This document shows, piece after piece, positions 7,965-15,503 of a DNA stretch of 57,213 bases. Below the pieces are notes generated by a model. That model was given only the letters and a program-made list of their open reading frames with translations. It made no database searches and had not been told where the DNA came from. Source of the DNA: Nitrososphaerota archaeon (GTDB lineage Archaea > Thermoproteota > Nitrososphaeria > Nitrososphaerales > Nitrosopumilaceae); assembly GCA_028867785.1 (NCBI GenBank), contig JAGWFS010000014.1:1-57213 (forward strand), written 5' to 3'. The position numbers and the translations under genes are program-made. Numbering within the stretch: the stretch's first letter is position 1; every line of letters begins with the position of its first letter.

Positions 7965-7988
7965 GATCGCAAACCCCCTTTTGCGATC
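7965..7988. promoter_or_regulatory. 24-bp perfect palindrome upstream of integrase
   Basis: GATCGCAAA and TTTGCGATC with a 6-base C-rich spacer, directly upstream of the integrase start. Likely operator or promoter-proximal control site for integrase expression. The arm (9) and spacer (6) lengths equal those of the palindrome in the right element. Confidence 0.55.
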
Positions 7989-8005
7989 GTCCTAGGCACG
8001 AAATT

Positions 8006-8092
8006 ATTTAGACCCGTTCGCATGTGCATTCTCACCTGTTTGCCTCCGCTAGCAAAATTTGTCTTCCAAATAAGGCGGGATTTAGACCCGTT
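8006..8092. repeat. 13-bp direct repeat near tRNA-Leu
   Basis: ATTTAGACCCGTT occurs at 8006-8018 and 8080-8092, 74 bases apart, between the integrase start and the tRNA-Leu 3' end. Such repeats beside an attachment site may be integrase arm-binding sites; inference only. Confidence 0.45.
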
Positions 8093-8098
8093 TTACAG

Positions 8099-8198
8099 TG
8101 CAGAGGGAGGGATTTGAACCCCCGAACCCCTGAGGGAAAGGATTTCCTATGCCATGATCTTGAGTCCTTCTCGGTTGGCCGGGCTTCGATACCTCTGC
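8099..8198 (-). tRNA. tRNA-Leu(CAA) with 15-nt intron
   Basis: Full cloverleaf on the minus strand: acceptor GCAGAGG/CCTCTGC with discriminator A, anticodon stem AAGGA/TCCTT, class II variable arm (TCCCTCAGGGGTTC) and T-arm GGGGG-TTCAAAT-CCCTC. The anticodon loop reads CTCAAG...A, anticodon CAA. A 15-base intron (8144-8158) lies at the canonical position between 37 and 38. The 3' end abuts the left integrated element and is the probable attachment site. Confidence 0.92.
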
Positions 8199-8255
8199 AA
8201 CGAGAGATTTAACCGCTGAATATATAAACTGAAAATTTTGAATTCTAGACCGTTT

Positions 8256-8405
8256 TTATTTTTCGATTATCATCTTTTGAGATATCGCAGGCATTGTGTA
8301 GAAAAACTCGTCTTCAAAGGCAAAGTCCTGCTTTCCCTGCTTTCTCAACGAATCAAAGTACTTCATACAGTCTGCATAAAAGTTTCCCGATTGGCTCTGA
8401 GACAT
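8256..8405 (-). CDS. Small acidic-aromatic protein downstream of sufC
   Basis: Open frame of 49 residues beginning MSQSQSGNFYADCMKYFDSL and ending in KMIIEK, 54 bases downstream of sufC on the same strand. Composition is protein-like (aromatic and charged alternation), and the frame fills most of an otherwise empty 260-base gap. One Cys. No recognised family; may be cotranscribed with sufC. Confidence 0.5.
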   Translation of the reverse strand: MSQSQSGNFYADCMKYFDSLRKQGKQDFAFEDEFFYTMPAISQKMIIEK

Positions 8406-8458
8406 GCTGCAATACTTTCAGAAACAGGGTTTCTTTTGATATGTAAGAAAATTTAGAC

Positions 8459-9247
8459 CTAGGAGCTTGTCTGGTCTGACGCGTCCTGGATTCCAAGCCA
8501 CGCGTATCCCTTTTGCTCAAGCTCGTCTGCGAGCTCTTTTGGACCCTCTTTTATCATCTTTCCCTGCGCCATGACGTGCACATAGTCAAGCTTGTCAAGG
8601 AACTTGAGAATCCTTGCATAGTGGGTGATTACAATTACAGTTGCATCCTTTCTTGAGACCTGGCTTATCGCCTTTGCAACTGCCTGGACTGCATCGATGT
8701 CAAGTCCCGAGTCGGGCTCGTCAAGTATAGATACCTTTGGCTGCAGCACTGCCATCTGCAGAACCTCCGACCTCTTCTTTTCGCCGCCGGAGAATCCCTC
8801 ATTGAGATATCTTGAGAGAAAGTCCTGCCTTAGACCTACCTGATCCAGGTTTTTTTTCAGATAATTTTGAAACTCTCTTACTGTAAGGAAGACTTCGCGG
8901 TTCTGGTCACCAAGCGACTTGCTTAGCGCATTGTATGCAGTTCTTAGAAAATGCGAGTATCCTACGCCTGATACCTCTGTTGGATACTGGAATGCAAGAA
9001 ATAGCCCCTTCTTTGACCTCTCATCTGCAGACATGTCAAGTATGCTCTGTCCGTCAAGCAGAATGTCGCCGCTTGTTACCTCGTATTTTGGATGGCCCAG
9101 AATTGTGTATGCCAGTGTGCTCTTCCCGGATCCGTTCGGACCCATGATTGCATGGACCTCGCCTGTGCCTGTCTTGAGGTTTACTCCCCTGAGTATCTCC
9201 TTTCCTTCCCTCTGCGCATGAAGGTCTTTGATTTCAAGTATTGCCAT
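8459..9247 (-). CDS. sufC: Fe-S cluster assembly ATPase SufC
   Basis: Cytosolic ABC ATPase of 262 residues that powers the SufBCD scaffold for Fe-S cluster assembly. Walker A GPNGSGKS at residues 36-43, signature FSGGEKKRSE near 150, Walker B SILDEPDSGLD near 175, all typical of SufC. The start at 9247 (MAILEIKDLHA) matches the family; the longer frame adds an unsupported extension. sufB and sufD are not adjacent here. Confidence 0.93.
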   Translation of the reverse strand: MAILEIKDLHAQREGKEILRGVNLKTGTGEVHAIMGPNGSGKSTLAYTILGHPKYEVTSGDILLDGQSILDMSADERSKKGLFLAFQYPTEVSGVGYSHFLRTAYNALSKSLGDQNREVFLTVREFQNYLKKNLDQVGLRQDFLSRYLNEGFSGGEKKRSEVLQMAVLQPKVSILDEPDSGLDIDAVQAVAKAISQVSRKDATVIVITHYARILKFLDKLDYVHVMAQGKMIKEGPKELADELEQKGYAWLGIQDASDQTSS

Positions 9248-9381
9248 GCGTACTTTCCACCGCCTTTTCGATATATAATCCAACAAAAAATTAGATCAAG
9301 CTAACTGACATTTCACGGTTCTGGAATGTGCCAAAAGCAGCAGTCTGCTTGGCACGAAAAACAAACAAAAAGGAAAAGGGG

Positions 9382-10341
9382 TTAGTTTTTGGCTAACGCT
9401 GGTTTTAGGATGACCTTGATCTTGTAGGCTGTCAGAATTTCCTTGCACCTGTTTCGTATGGTAACCTCTGTGATTCCTGCCACGCTTGAGACGTCCCTCT
9501 GCAAGATGCTCTGCCCAAGAAGCGTCGATGCTATGTAAAGGTAGGCAGCAGCAAGTCCGTTTGGTGCCTTTCCGTCGGCCAGGTTGTGGTCGTCTGTCTT
9601 TTCTGCAATCTCCGCGGCAAGCCTTTCCACTCTGACTTCTAGCTTTGCCAGATTTGCAATCTTTGATATGTATTTCTCAAGGGTTACTACTGGTGCTGTC
9701 TTTGACCCAAGCTCCATCACGAGCATTCTGTAATATTTTGCAGTCAATTTCACGTTCATCTTCTCATCTTTCGTACTTCCGGTTGCAGAGCAAATCTCGT
9801 CAAGCGATCTTACCACGTCGCACTGCTTGCATGCCATGTATATTGTTGCGGCAGACATGCAGGCAACTGATTTGCCTTTTGCTTCCGCCTGACCTTCAAA
9901 GTTTCTGTATATCATTGAGGCGCTCTCGATTACGTTTCTTGGCAGTGCTAGCGATTGGCAAGTCTCTCCTATCTTTGACAGGATGTTTGCAAGTCGGCGC
10001 TCCCTTGGGGACGAGACCCTGATTCTTGTCTGCCACTTTCTCAGATTGTACATCTGAAGCGCCATGTCGCTTGAAATTGTTTTTCCGCTAAAGTCTCTTG
10101 TTCCTATTGCTATCTCTGTTCTGATTCCAAGGTCATGCTGTGAGTAGGTCGTCTGACCTGTTGCTCTTGCAGTTTTCATTTTTTCTTCCGGATTTGTTGC
10201 TCTTGATTCTGGGCCATAGTCTGACATCTGCTCCATTGCTACCAGTCCGCAGCCAGAACAAATTTTTTCTCCACTGTGAATGTCGTCAATTAACACTGAA
10301 CGACATTCTGGACAGTTGGTTTGTAGTTCTGTTACGTTCAT
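9382..10341 (-). CDS. tfb: Transcription initiation factor TFB
   Basis: Archaeal TFIIB homolog of 319 residues that bridges TBP-bound promoter DNA and RNA polymerase. N-terminal zinc ribbon CPEC...CSGCG (about residues 10-37), a B-reader region, then two cyclin-like repeats (the second around ADGKAPNGLAAAYLYIA) and a HTH near the C-terminus (ITEVTIRNRCKEI). It starts in an ATGA overlap with gar1, a pairing conserved in archaea. Thaumarchaea usually carry several TFBs; this one sits in the conserved gar1-tfb context. Confidence 0.95.
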   Translation of the reverse strand: MNVTELQTNCPECRSVLIDDIHSGEKICSGCGLVAMEQMSDYGPESRATNPEEKMKTARATGQTTYSQHDLGIRTEIAIGTRDFSGKTISSDMALQMYNLRKWQTRIRVSSPRERRLANILSKIGETCQSLALPRNVIESASMIYRNFEGQAEAKGKSVACMSAATIYMACKQCDVVRSLDEICSATGSTKDEKMNVKLTAKYYRMLVMELGSKTAPVVTLEKYISKIANLAKLEVRVERLAAEIAEKTDDHNLADGKAPNGLAAAYLYIASTLLGQSILQRDVSSVAGITEVTIRNRCKEILTAYKIKVILKPALAKN

Positions 10342-10607
10342 CTTCTATTTCCTCTGAATCTTTTTGGTTTCATTGCAGGAGACTCCTCGGCTACGTAGAC
10401 ACGCTGCCCGATGTGCCTTTTGATGTTGTTTGTAAGCGGAACTGCTGATGCAAACGGTGCATCTACAGGACCTATCATTTCTGAAACTTTGGCGACTTTG
10501 GTTCCTGATCTATCTACAATTATTTGACCATCGTGTAACGGTTTAGAAAGTCTAATCAAGACTCTACCGCTACTAGCTAGATGCAATACCTCGCCTACCT
10601 CCTGCAA
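10338..10607 (-). CDS. gar1: H/ACA RNP protein Gar1
   Basis: Gar1 of 89 residues, subunit of the H/ACA ribonucleoprotein that makes pseudouridines in RNA. The six-stranded barrel core is visible in GEVLHLASSGRVLIRL, KVAKVSEMIGPVDAPFASA and GQRVYVAE; the tail is basic (KPKRFRGNRR). Start is TTG at 10607. Its stop overlaps the tfb start by four bases, so the two are translated from one message. Confidence 0.9.
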   Translation of the reverse strand: MQEVGEVLHLASSGRVLIRLSKPLHDGQIIVDRSGTKVAKVSEMIGPVDAPFASAVPLTNNIKRHIGQRVYVAEESPAMKPKRFRGNRR

Positions 10608-10681
10608 TTAAGGAATCAATCTAATACTGTTATCAATAGAGTTCTGTCAAAATTACTTTAGCTCTAAGCTAGAATGGCTCT

Positions 10682-10981
10682 TTACTTGGTCTGTTTGGCT
10701 CGCCGCGACGTAATCTTGTCCGCAATCGCGGAAATCATCTTGGCCTTTGGCTGTCCTTTTGAAAGGATGATGTAGCCGGACCGTACATATGGCCTCCTTG
10801 GAAACCTTGCCTGGTCGTTGGTCTCCGTTGGAGCATAGCCTGCCGCCTTGGCAGCATCAACTAGTTCTTTGAGCGAAGGATCAAAAACACTTTTTTCGCG
10901 GGAAACGCGCCTCCCCATTTTTTTTGGAAGCGTCTTGTTGAAATAATCAAGCCAGACTACGACATGTTCGTAATCTTTCAT
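10682..10981 (-). CDS. srp19: Signal recognition particle protein SRP19
   Basis: SRP19 of 99 residues. It binds the tips of helices 6 and 8 of 7S RNA so SRP54 can bind. Recognisable features are VVVWLDYFNKTLPKKMGRR near the N-terminus and PRRPYVRSGYIIL. It lies seven bases after S8e on the same strand. Its functional partner SRP54 is also in this window (16199-17524). Confidence 0.92.
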   Translation of the reverse strand: MKDYEHVVVWLDYFNKTLPKKMGRRVSREKSVFDPSLKELVDAAKAAGYAPTETNDQARFPRRPYVRSGYIILSKGQPKAKMISAIADKITSRRAKQTK

Positions 10982-10988
10982 TTTGTAA

Positions 10989-11369
10989 TCACTTTATCAA
11001 AATTGCATTTACTGCGCCGTCTTGGCCGGGTCTTGAAACTACCCTGCACTGGCCGTCCTCTGTTTCCAAAATTGCGCCCTTTGAAATCACACCGCGTCTT
11101 TCATAATCACTGCTTGCATGGTTTTTCACAACCTTGATGATCTTGACTCTTTTTACCTTACCGTCTGGGATGGACAGGTTTACAAAATCCGTAGTCTTGA
11201 GCGAGGTCTTGCTGTTTTTACCACGAACTTTTCTTGTGACAGTAACATGCGGGCCTGATATTGCCTCTACTGAGTATCTATCGATTTCATACTTTCTTCT
11301 TGTTCTAAGGGGATATCTTCTGCCTCCTGTGATCTTGCTTGTGGCAAGATTCTCTACAGACTTCTTCAT
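10989..11369 (-). CDS. rps8e: Ribosomal protein S8e
   Basis: Small-subunit ribosomal protein S8e, 126 residues, the short archaeal form. It shows the family signature KITGGRRYPLRTRRKYE and the conserved SDYERRGVISKGA stretch. Basic throughout. Upstream of and probably cotranscribed with srp19. Confidence 0.95.
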   Translation of the reverse strand: MKKSVENLATSKITGGRRYPLRTRRKYEIDRYSVEAISGPHVTVTRKVRGKNSKTSLKTTDFVNLSIPDGKVKRVKIIKVVKNHASSDYERRGVISKGAILETEDGQCRVVSRPGQDGAVNAILIK

Positions 11370-11427
11370 AGGCAGACCATCAAGTTACTCTAATTTATAC
11401 CATTTAGAATAAAATTTGCTTCCTGTG

Positions 11428-12027
11428 TTACTGGGTTGGCTGCGGGATTGTCTCTGGAGCAGGTTCTGACTGCGACACCTGAGCTTGGTTCTGGTTGCTC
11501 GAGTTTGAAGACCTGACTTTGGTGAAAAGCTTTTGCTTTAGCAAGTCCTTGTCTCCCTGAATTCCGAAATATTTCTGGAACTTTTCTGTGGTGTTGTATA
11601 TCTTGAGCCTTCCGACATTTTGGTGCTCGATGTATGCAAGCTGTTCCAGCAGTTTGAGGTGCATGTATACTCCGGAACCACGGACCTCGACCAATCTTTT
11701 TGACGAGACTGGCTGCATATATGCAATGTAGGACAGCGTCTTTAGTGTGGCGGTCGGAAGCAGGGGTTTTGATGCATATTTTCTTATCACTGTATTGTAT
11801 TCTGGTTTTAGCTGAAATACATACGAGCCGTCTGGAAGTGCCGCAATCTCAAGCGCCCTGAATGCAGATTTTGTCTTTTTCACTATTCCTGTCATGAGCG
11901 CAAGGGTCTTGGTTCTTGATTCCGTGCCTGAGGCCTTTATCAACTCCTCTATAGTAAGAGGCCTTCCAGCAGAATATAGTGCAGCCTCTAGCCTTGCAAC
12001 TGCCTCATCGTCTTCCACCTTTCCCAT
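11428..12027 (-). CDS. scpB: Segregation and condensation protein ScpB
   Basis: ScpB of 199 residues, a winged-helix subunit that with ScpA regulates SMC condensin. Conserved segments are RLEAALYSAGRPLTIEEL, LPTATLKTLSYIAYMQPV and VEVRGSGVYMHLKLL. The C-terminal 30 residues are a Ser/Gln/Pro-rich tail. It follows scpA on the same strand with a gap of about 70 bases. Confidence 0.9.
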   Translation of the reverse strand: MGKVEDDEAVARLEAALYSAGRPLTIEELIKASGTESRTKTLALMTGIVKKTKSAFRALEIAALPDGSYVFQLKPEYNTVIRKYASKPLLPTATLKTLSYIAYMQPVSSKRLVEVRGSGVYMHLKLLEQLAYIEHQNVGRLKIYNTTEKFQKYFGIQGDKDLLKQKLFTKVRSSNSSNQNQAQVSQSEPAPETIPQPTQ

Positions 12028-12096
12028 TTATACAAAATAGAGGCTGGAAGATACTTAAATCAAATTCCTACTGACAGTTGATCTGCTTGTAAACTT

Positions 12097-12756
12097 CTAC
12101 TTTGCAATTGAAACCATGATGTCGTCCTCTGTCTGCTCTAGATCAACCTTGAGGTCCCTTGCAAGAAATAGTATTGCAAAGAAACACCTGATTAGGTCTA
12201 TCAGTTCAAGCCCGGAGGTGATGTTCTTAAACGAGCCTGACCCTGTAGGCCTTATCTTGTTCATTATCAGTTCCTCGTACTGGCCGATTATCTTCTCAAG
12301 AGATATGAAATAATCGTCAAAGTTTGGCACCTGGACTGGCTCAAACTCCATCTGCCTTCTGCTTGAACGCGGGTTTGCTATGGTTCCAATGAGGTTCTCA
12401 AGCACAGAAAGCAGCTCGTCTAGCGTGACAGGATATGTTGATTCATGCCTGTATGGCATGTTGATTATCTCAATGTCAACGTCTTCCCTCTGGCTGAGCG
12501 GCTTTTTCTCCATTGCAGCCTTTTGCAGCGCAAATATGCTTTCGACTTTCATCCTGTGAATCATTGCAGATGAAAGGGCGGCAATTCCTGCCACGCGCAG
12601 ATCCTTCTTGTCTGTCTGGTTCAGTATGGAAATCAGCATCTCAAGTATGCGGGTAATGTCGATGCTCCAGACATCCCTTTTTGATATGTCAAGAGGCGTA
12701 AAGAGAACGTTAACCGGCGGCTGGGCAAGTCCCGTGTTGGTATTTTCCTCAGTCAC
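12097..12756 (-). CDS. scpA: Segregation and condensation protein ScpA
   Basis: Kleisin ScpA, bridging the SMC heads. Family features: VNVLFTPLDISKRDVWSIDITRILEML at the N-terminus, then the central helices and a C-terminal winged helix (LELIDLIRCFFAILFLARD, VDLEQTEDDIMVS). I chose GTG at 12756: a clear TATA box lies about 25 bases upstream, so a leaderless message would begin here. The longer frame from 12822 would start upstream of the TATA box. Shorter than bacterial ScpA. Confidence 0.82.
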   Translation of the reverse strand: MTEENTNTGLAQPPVNVLFTPLDISKRDVWSIDITRILEMLISILNQTDKKDLRVAGIAALSSAMIHRMKVESIFALQKAAMEKKPLSQREDVDIEIINMPYRHESTYPVTLDELLSVLENLIGTIANPRSSRRQMEFEPVQVPNFDDYFISLEKIIGQYEELIMNKIRPTGSGSFKNITSGLELIDLIRCFFAILFLARDLKVDLEQTEDDIMVSIAK

Positions 12757-12777
12757 TGGAATACATACGGTTTTTGT

Positions 12778-12785
12778 CTTTATAA
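12778..12785 (-). promoter_or_regulatory. TATA box of scpA
   Basis: TTATAAAG on the minus strand, centred about 25 bases before the GTG at 12756. This is the archaeal TATA-to-start distance for leaderless mRNA and decides the scpA start. Confidence 0.6.
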
Positions 12786-12872
12786 TATCTGTATGATCCG
12801 CTCTTTTGGTTACACAAGTCAAGAATTTTACCGTGACATCAAAAAATATAATCTTGTACCGTATGTCTTGAT

Positions 12873-13393
12873 GTGGATAAAGATCTTGAAAGGTTTGATC
12901 TGACTTGCACCTATCTGAAAAACGATCAAAACATCTCGGCGTATAACATGTTCATGGATCTGGCGCAAAAGGAGATGAAAAAGGAAAGCATCAGGGCAGG
13001 AGTCTATCTTATTCTTGCCTCCGAGTGCAAGTCAAAGCACGGAAAGGACAACAAGGAAGAGTTTGACATGGCTGCCAAGTACTATCTCAAGCTGGCAAAA
13101 AAATAAGGCACAGACTCGCCCTACGCGTACCAGTGCGCCGCAAGGTGCTTTCTCAAGTCTGGGCAGGTAGACAAGGCAATGAAGATATCAGAGGAGGCAA
13201 AAAAATACGTCCCAAAGATTGTTGAAGAGAAAAGGCCAGACCTGTCGATAATCCTGATAACCGCAGATGAGAAAAGTGATCCAAATGTGAGAAAGACAAT
13301 TGGGTTTGGCTCCGCCGCTTCATTCAAAAGCCATTTACAATAAACGAGCTAAAAAATGCACTTGACACTATAGAACAAAACAAGATCAGGTAA
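12873..13393 (+). pseudogene. Broken TPR-like protein
   Basis: Starts at GTG 25 bases after a TATA box (AAATATAA, 12844). The frame encodes helical repeat-like sequence (SAYNMFMDLAQKEMKKESI, FDMAAKYYLKLAKK) but meets TAA at 13104-13106. Coding sequence continues in the same frame after the stop (SPYAYQCAARCFLKSGQ, KAMKISEEAKKYVPK) to about 13327, where a one-base loss in the CAAAAG run shifts the frame; the next frame then continues as PFTINELKNALDTIEQ to TAA at 13391. So one nonsense change and one frameshift break an otherwise intact gene of about 170 codons. The repeats resemble a SNAP/TPR fold. Sequencing error is an alternative. Confidence 0.7.
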
Positions 13394-13892
13394 GCAGTAC
13401 AAGTGACATGTTGAGAAGATTTACATCCTTTATCTGAATTCCGCTTATCCTGTAATCTGAAACCTGATCGGAAAATTTTTCAACTATCTTTGATGTTGGA
13501 TTTTTCTCAGCCACGTCAAGTCTCATGACTACTATCATGTTCCAGTCGCCGTCAAGCGTTGCAACAAAAAGGTAATTTGGAAAAGTCCTTGCAAATTCTT
13601 TCACGGCTTCGACCTGTGTTCCAATGGAACGCGCAATCTTTAATTTTAAAAACAGCGCCACAAACTCGTCTGTTGCGGAAACTCCGCTGAGCACTGCCTT
13701 GTATCCTTTTATGATTCCGCTTTTTTCCAGCCGCTAGATTCTTTTTCTGATGGTCCTGTCTGATACGTCCATCCCTGAATTTCTAAGCTCTGACGCAATA
13801 TCTTTTGAGGGAGTCCTTGCATTCTTGTTTAAAATTGCGATAATTTTCTGATCTACTTCATCTAGCGCCGACCAACCCTAGTCCTCCGACAT
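13386..13892 (-). pseudogene. Lrp/AsnC-family regulator with two amber codons
   Basis: Intact reading of 168 codons apart from two in-frame TAG codons. From the ATG at 13892: a TAG at codon 5 (13878-13880), then a classic Lrp HTH (DQKIIAILNKNARTPSKDI, SDRTIRKRI), a TAG at 13734-13736 where family members have Glu or Gln before RLEKSGIIKGY, then the RAM ligand-binding domain to 13386. Without suppression only the C-terminal half could be made. It converges on and overlaps the broken TPR-like gene, so both were probably lost in this strain. Confidence 0.72.
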
Positions 13893-13937
13893 CTCTAGTA
13901 CTAGTAAATTCATTCTTTTTGAATATTATGATGATGG

Positions 13938-14057
13938 TCCCACGCGCAGGATTCGAACTTGCGACACTCCGGTTTCTGTAAGCCTGATAGGCTGATGACG
14001 GTTAGCCGATAGCCAACCACTACAGCCGGAAGCTCTACCAGGCTGAGCTAGCGTGGG
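13938..14057 (-). tRNA. tRNA-Tyr(GTA) with 46-nt intron
   Basis: Minus-strand tRNA: acceptor CCCACGC/GCGTGGG, discriminator A, followed by genome-encoded CCA (13935-13937). D-stem GCTC/GAGC, anticodon stem TCCGG/CCGGA, loop CTGTAG...A giving anticodon GTA. A 46-base intron (13974-14019) sits between 37 and 38 and folds into two hairpins, one of 8 bp (GGTTGGCT/GGCTAACC) and one of 4 bp (GCCT/AGGC). The T-stem has one A-C mismatch (52-62). Confidence 0.9.
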
Positions 14058-14168
14058 ACTCGAATCTCATCCCGTTTGTTCGTATTAAATAATTATCGAT
14101 AGGAAAAATACCTGCATATTTTCCAAAGTATGAAATTGATCGCAGAGATCTTGACCCGATCAAACTAC

Positions 14169-14174
14169 ATATAA
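14169..14174 (+). promoter_or_regulatory. TATA box of 14198 gene
   Basis: ATATAA about 26 bases before the GTG at 14198, consistent with a leaderless start there. Confidence 0.5.
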
Positions 14175-14197
14175 GAAAGCAGATTGATCCAGATCGC

Positions 14198-14809
14198 GTG
14201 TCTGGTTCGGGGGCTGCAGAGGGAGGATATGTATGCGCACCTTATCTGCACAATACGTCCTCTTCGAAACTGAAAGAATCACTTGAAAAATCCGAACATG
14301 TAGACGAGATGTATTTTGTTACGGCGACATTCTCAGAAGACGGCAACGCATACTTTCCATCGCACACAAACACGTACCTGCTTGCAAGATTCAAGGACCA
14401 GGGACTTGCACTAGAACAAGTCGACAGGTACAAGCAGGAAAGTACCACGTTTGTATTCTCGAAATATGACGAGTTCTTTGAAAGGTTCAATGGCCAAAAG
14501 CTAAACTTGGTATCTATTTACTATCTCGACCATGGACACTCTGAATCTGATCTAAATGATCTTGCGCTGATTGTTGCAAAACGCAACAGGGTAAAGCGTG
14601 CAGAGTGCGGAAGCCTGCGCATGACATCTACTGAAACTCCCAAGTTTACATTTCCATATGGAGATAACTTGGTCGTCTTTGAAGTGTCAAGTGACAACAC
14701 ACACCAGAGTGACAACAAGTATTGCGAAAAAACAAGAAAGGAAGTTGCAAGAAAAGGAATCCGGCTGACCAGTCTACTGAACCTTTCCGTCATAGAAAAA
14801 ATAAAATAA
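14198..14809 (+). CDS. Conserved-looking hypothetical protein
   Basis: Soluble protein of 203 residues starting with GTG. No family recognised. It has alternating strands and helices (EMYFVTATFSEDGNAYFPS, KLNLVSIYYLDHGHSES, LVVFEVSSDNTH) and no membrane segment. It lies between tRNA-Tyr and aIF5A with its own promoter; function unknown. Confidence 0.65.
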   Translation: MSGSGAAEGGYVCAPYLHNTSSSKLKESLEKSEHVDEMYFVTATFSEDGNAYFPSHTNTYLLARFKDQGLALEQVDRYKQESTTFVFSKYDEFFERFNGQKLNLVSIYYLDHGHSESDLNDLALIVAKRNRVKRAECGSLRMTSTETPKFTFPYGDNLVVFEVSSDNTHQSDNKYCEKTRKEVARKGIRLTSLLNLSVIEKIK

Positions 14810-14841
14810 AAAAGTTATATACTCTGCCAAATTCTGTTTGA

Positions 14842-15252
14842 GTGATGAGCAAGCCTTCTGAACTTGGTTCACTTAAGATTGGCTCTTACATATTGTTGCC
14901 AGTTGACAGTCCAAATCAAGAACCGTGCAAAATAGTGGAATATGACACCAGCAAACCAGGAAAACACGGGGCTGCAAAAGCAAGAATTGTTGCAGTCGGC
15001 ATATTTGACAAGAAAAAATATCCTCACGTCTCTCCTGTCAGCGCACAGGTTCAGGTGCCGCTAATTGACAAGAGGGTAGGCTCTGTAATATCCAAGACAG
15101 ACTCGATTGTTCAGGTAATGGACTCTGAGAGCTTTGAGGTCTTTGACGTCTCACAGATAGAAGAGGAGGTAGCAGACAAGATTACACAAGGACAGGACGT
15201 CGAGTACTGGAAAGTCATGGATAGAACTATTATAGTCCGAATCAAGAGCTAG
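14842..15252 (+). CDS. eif5A: Translation factor aIF5A
   Basis: Archaeal IF5A, 136 residues (GTG at 14842 about 24 bases after TTATATA; ATG at 14845 also possible). The factor relieves ribosome stalling. The modification loop is KPGKHGAAKARI, where the Lys between Gly and His is the deoxyhypusine/hypusine site. N-terminal SH3-like and C-terminal OB-like domains match the family length. A C/D box sRNA begins five bases after its stop codon, probably processed from the same transcript. Confidence 0.95.
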   Translation: MMSKPSELGSLKIGSYILLPVDSPNQEPCKIVEYDTSKPGKHGAAKARIVAVGIFDKKKYPHVSPVSAQVQVPLIDKRVGSVISKTDSIVQVMDSESFEVFDVSQIEEEVADKITQGQDVEYWKVMDRTIIVRIKS

Positions 15253-15256
15253 ATTC

Positions 15257-15323
15257 GGATGCTGATGATGACGAGAAAAGCCATCTGATCTTATGATGAA
15301 GATTATGAGTAATTGAGGCATCC
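15257..15323 (+). ncRNA. C/D box sRNA (2'-O-methylation guide)
   Basis: All elements are in order: terminal stem GGATGC (15257-15262) / GCATCC (15318-15323), box C ATGATGA (15265-15271), D' box CTGA (15285-15288), C' box ATGATGA (15293-15299), and a D box variant TTGA (15313-15316). The two guide regions are 13 bases each. By the N+5 rule the D' guide (ending AGCCAT) would target the C in ATGGC and the D guide (ending AGTAAT) the U in TTACT. Targets were not identified. Confidence 0.65.
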
Positions 15324-15343
15324 AAGGCTTTCTCTCAAATGCG

Positions 15344-15349
15344 TTTATA
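15344..15349 (+). promoter_or_regulatory. TATA box of zinc microprotein gene
   Basis: TTTATA about 27 bases before the GTG at 15374. Confidence 0.45.
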
Positions 15350-15373
15350 CGCAATGACATTGCTATACAAACC

Positions 15374-15487
15374 GTGAAAGGCCTGTGTCATGTCTGCCTT
15401 GCATCAAATGTGGAAATTACAATGAAGGACCATCTTGCACTGTGCCCCACATGTCTGAAAAACGTGGCCCACTTGGAAAAAAATTAA
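15374..15487 (+). CDS. Zinc-ribbon microprotein (37 aa)
   Basis: Tiny protein starting with GTG: MKGLCHVCLASNVEI...LALCPTCLKNVAHLEKN. Two CxxC pairs 19 residues apart form a typical treble-clef/zinc-ribbon spacing. It has its own TATA box and fills the gap between the sRNA and dph6. Likely a structural zinc protein; role unknown. Confidence 0.65.
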   Translation: MKGLCHVCLASNVEITMKDHLALCPTCLKNVAHLEKN

Positions 15488-15503
15488 TTGAAACAGGCTG
15501 CCA

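Noticed and set aside
8238-8456. Plus-strand frame of 72 codons between tRNA-Leu and sufC
   Set aside because: It is the complement of the 49-residue minus-strand frame, which has better protein character and direction with sufC.
13386-13892. TAG as pyrrolysine in the Lrp-like gene
   Set aside because: No Pyl genes or PylT in the window, and Lrp proteins have no need for it; nonsense mutation is simpler.
14098-14124. Inverted repeat GGAAAAATA / TATTTTCC before the 14198 gene
   Set aside because: Arms are A/T-dominated with a bulge and easily explained by chance; not counted as an operator.
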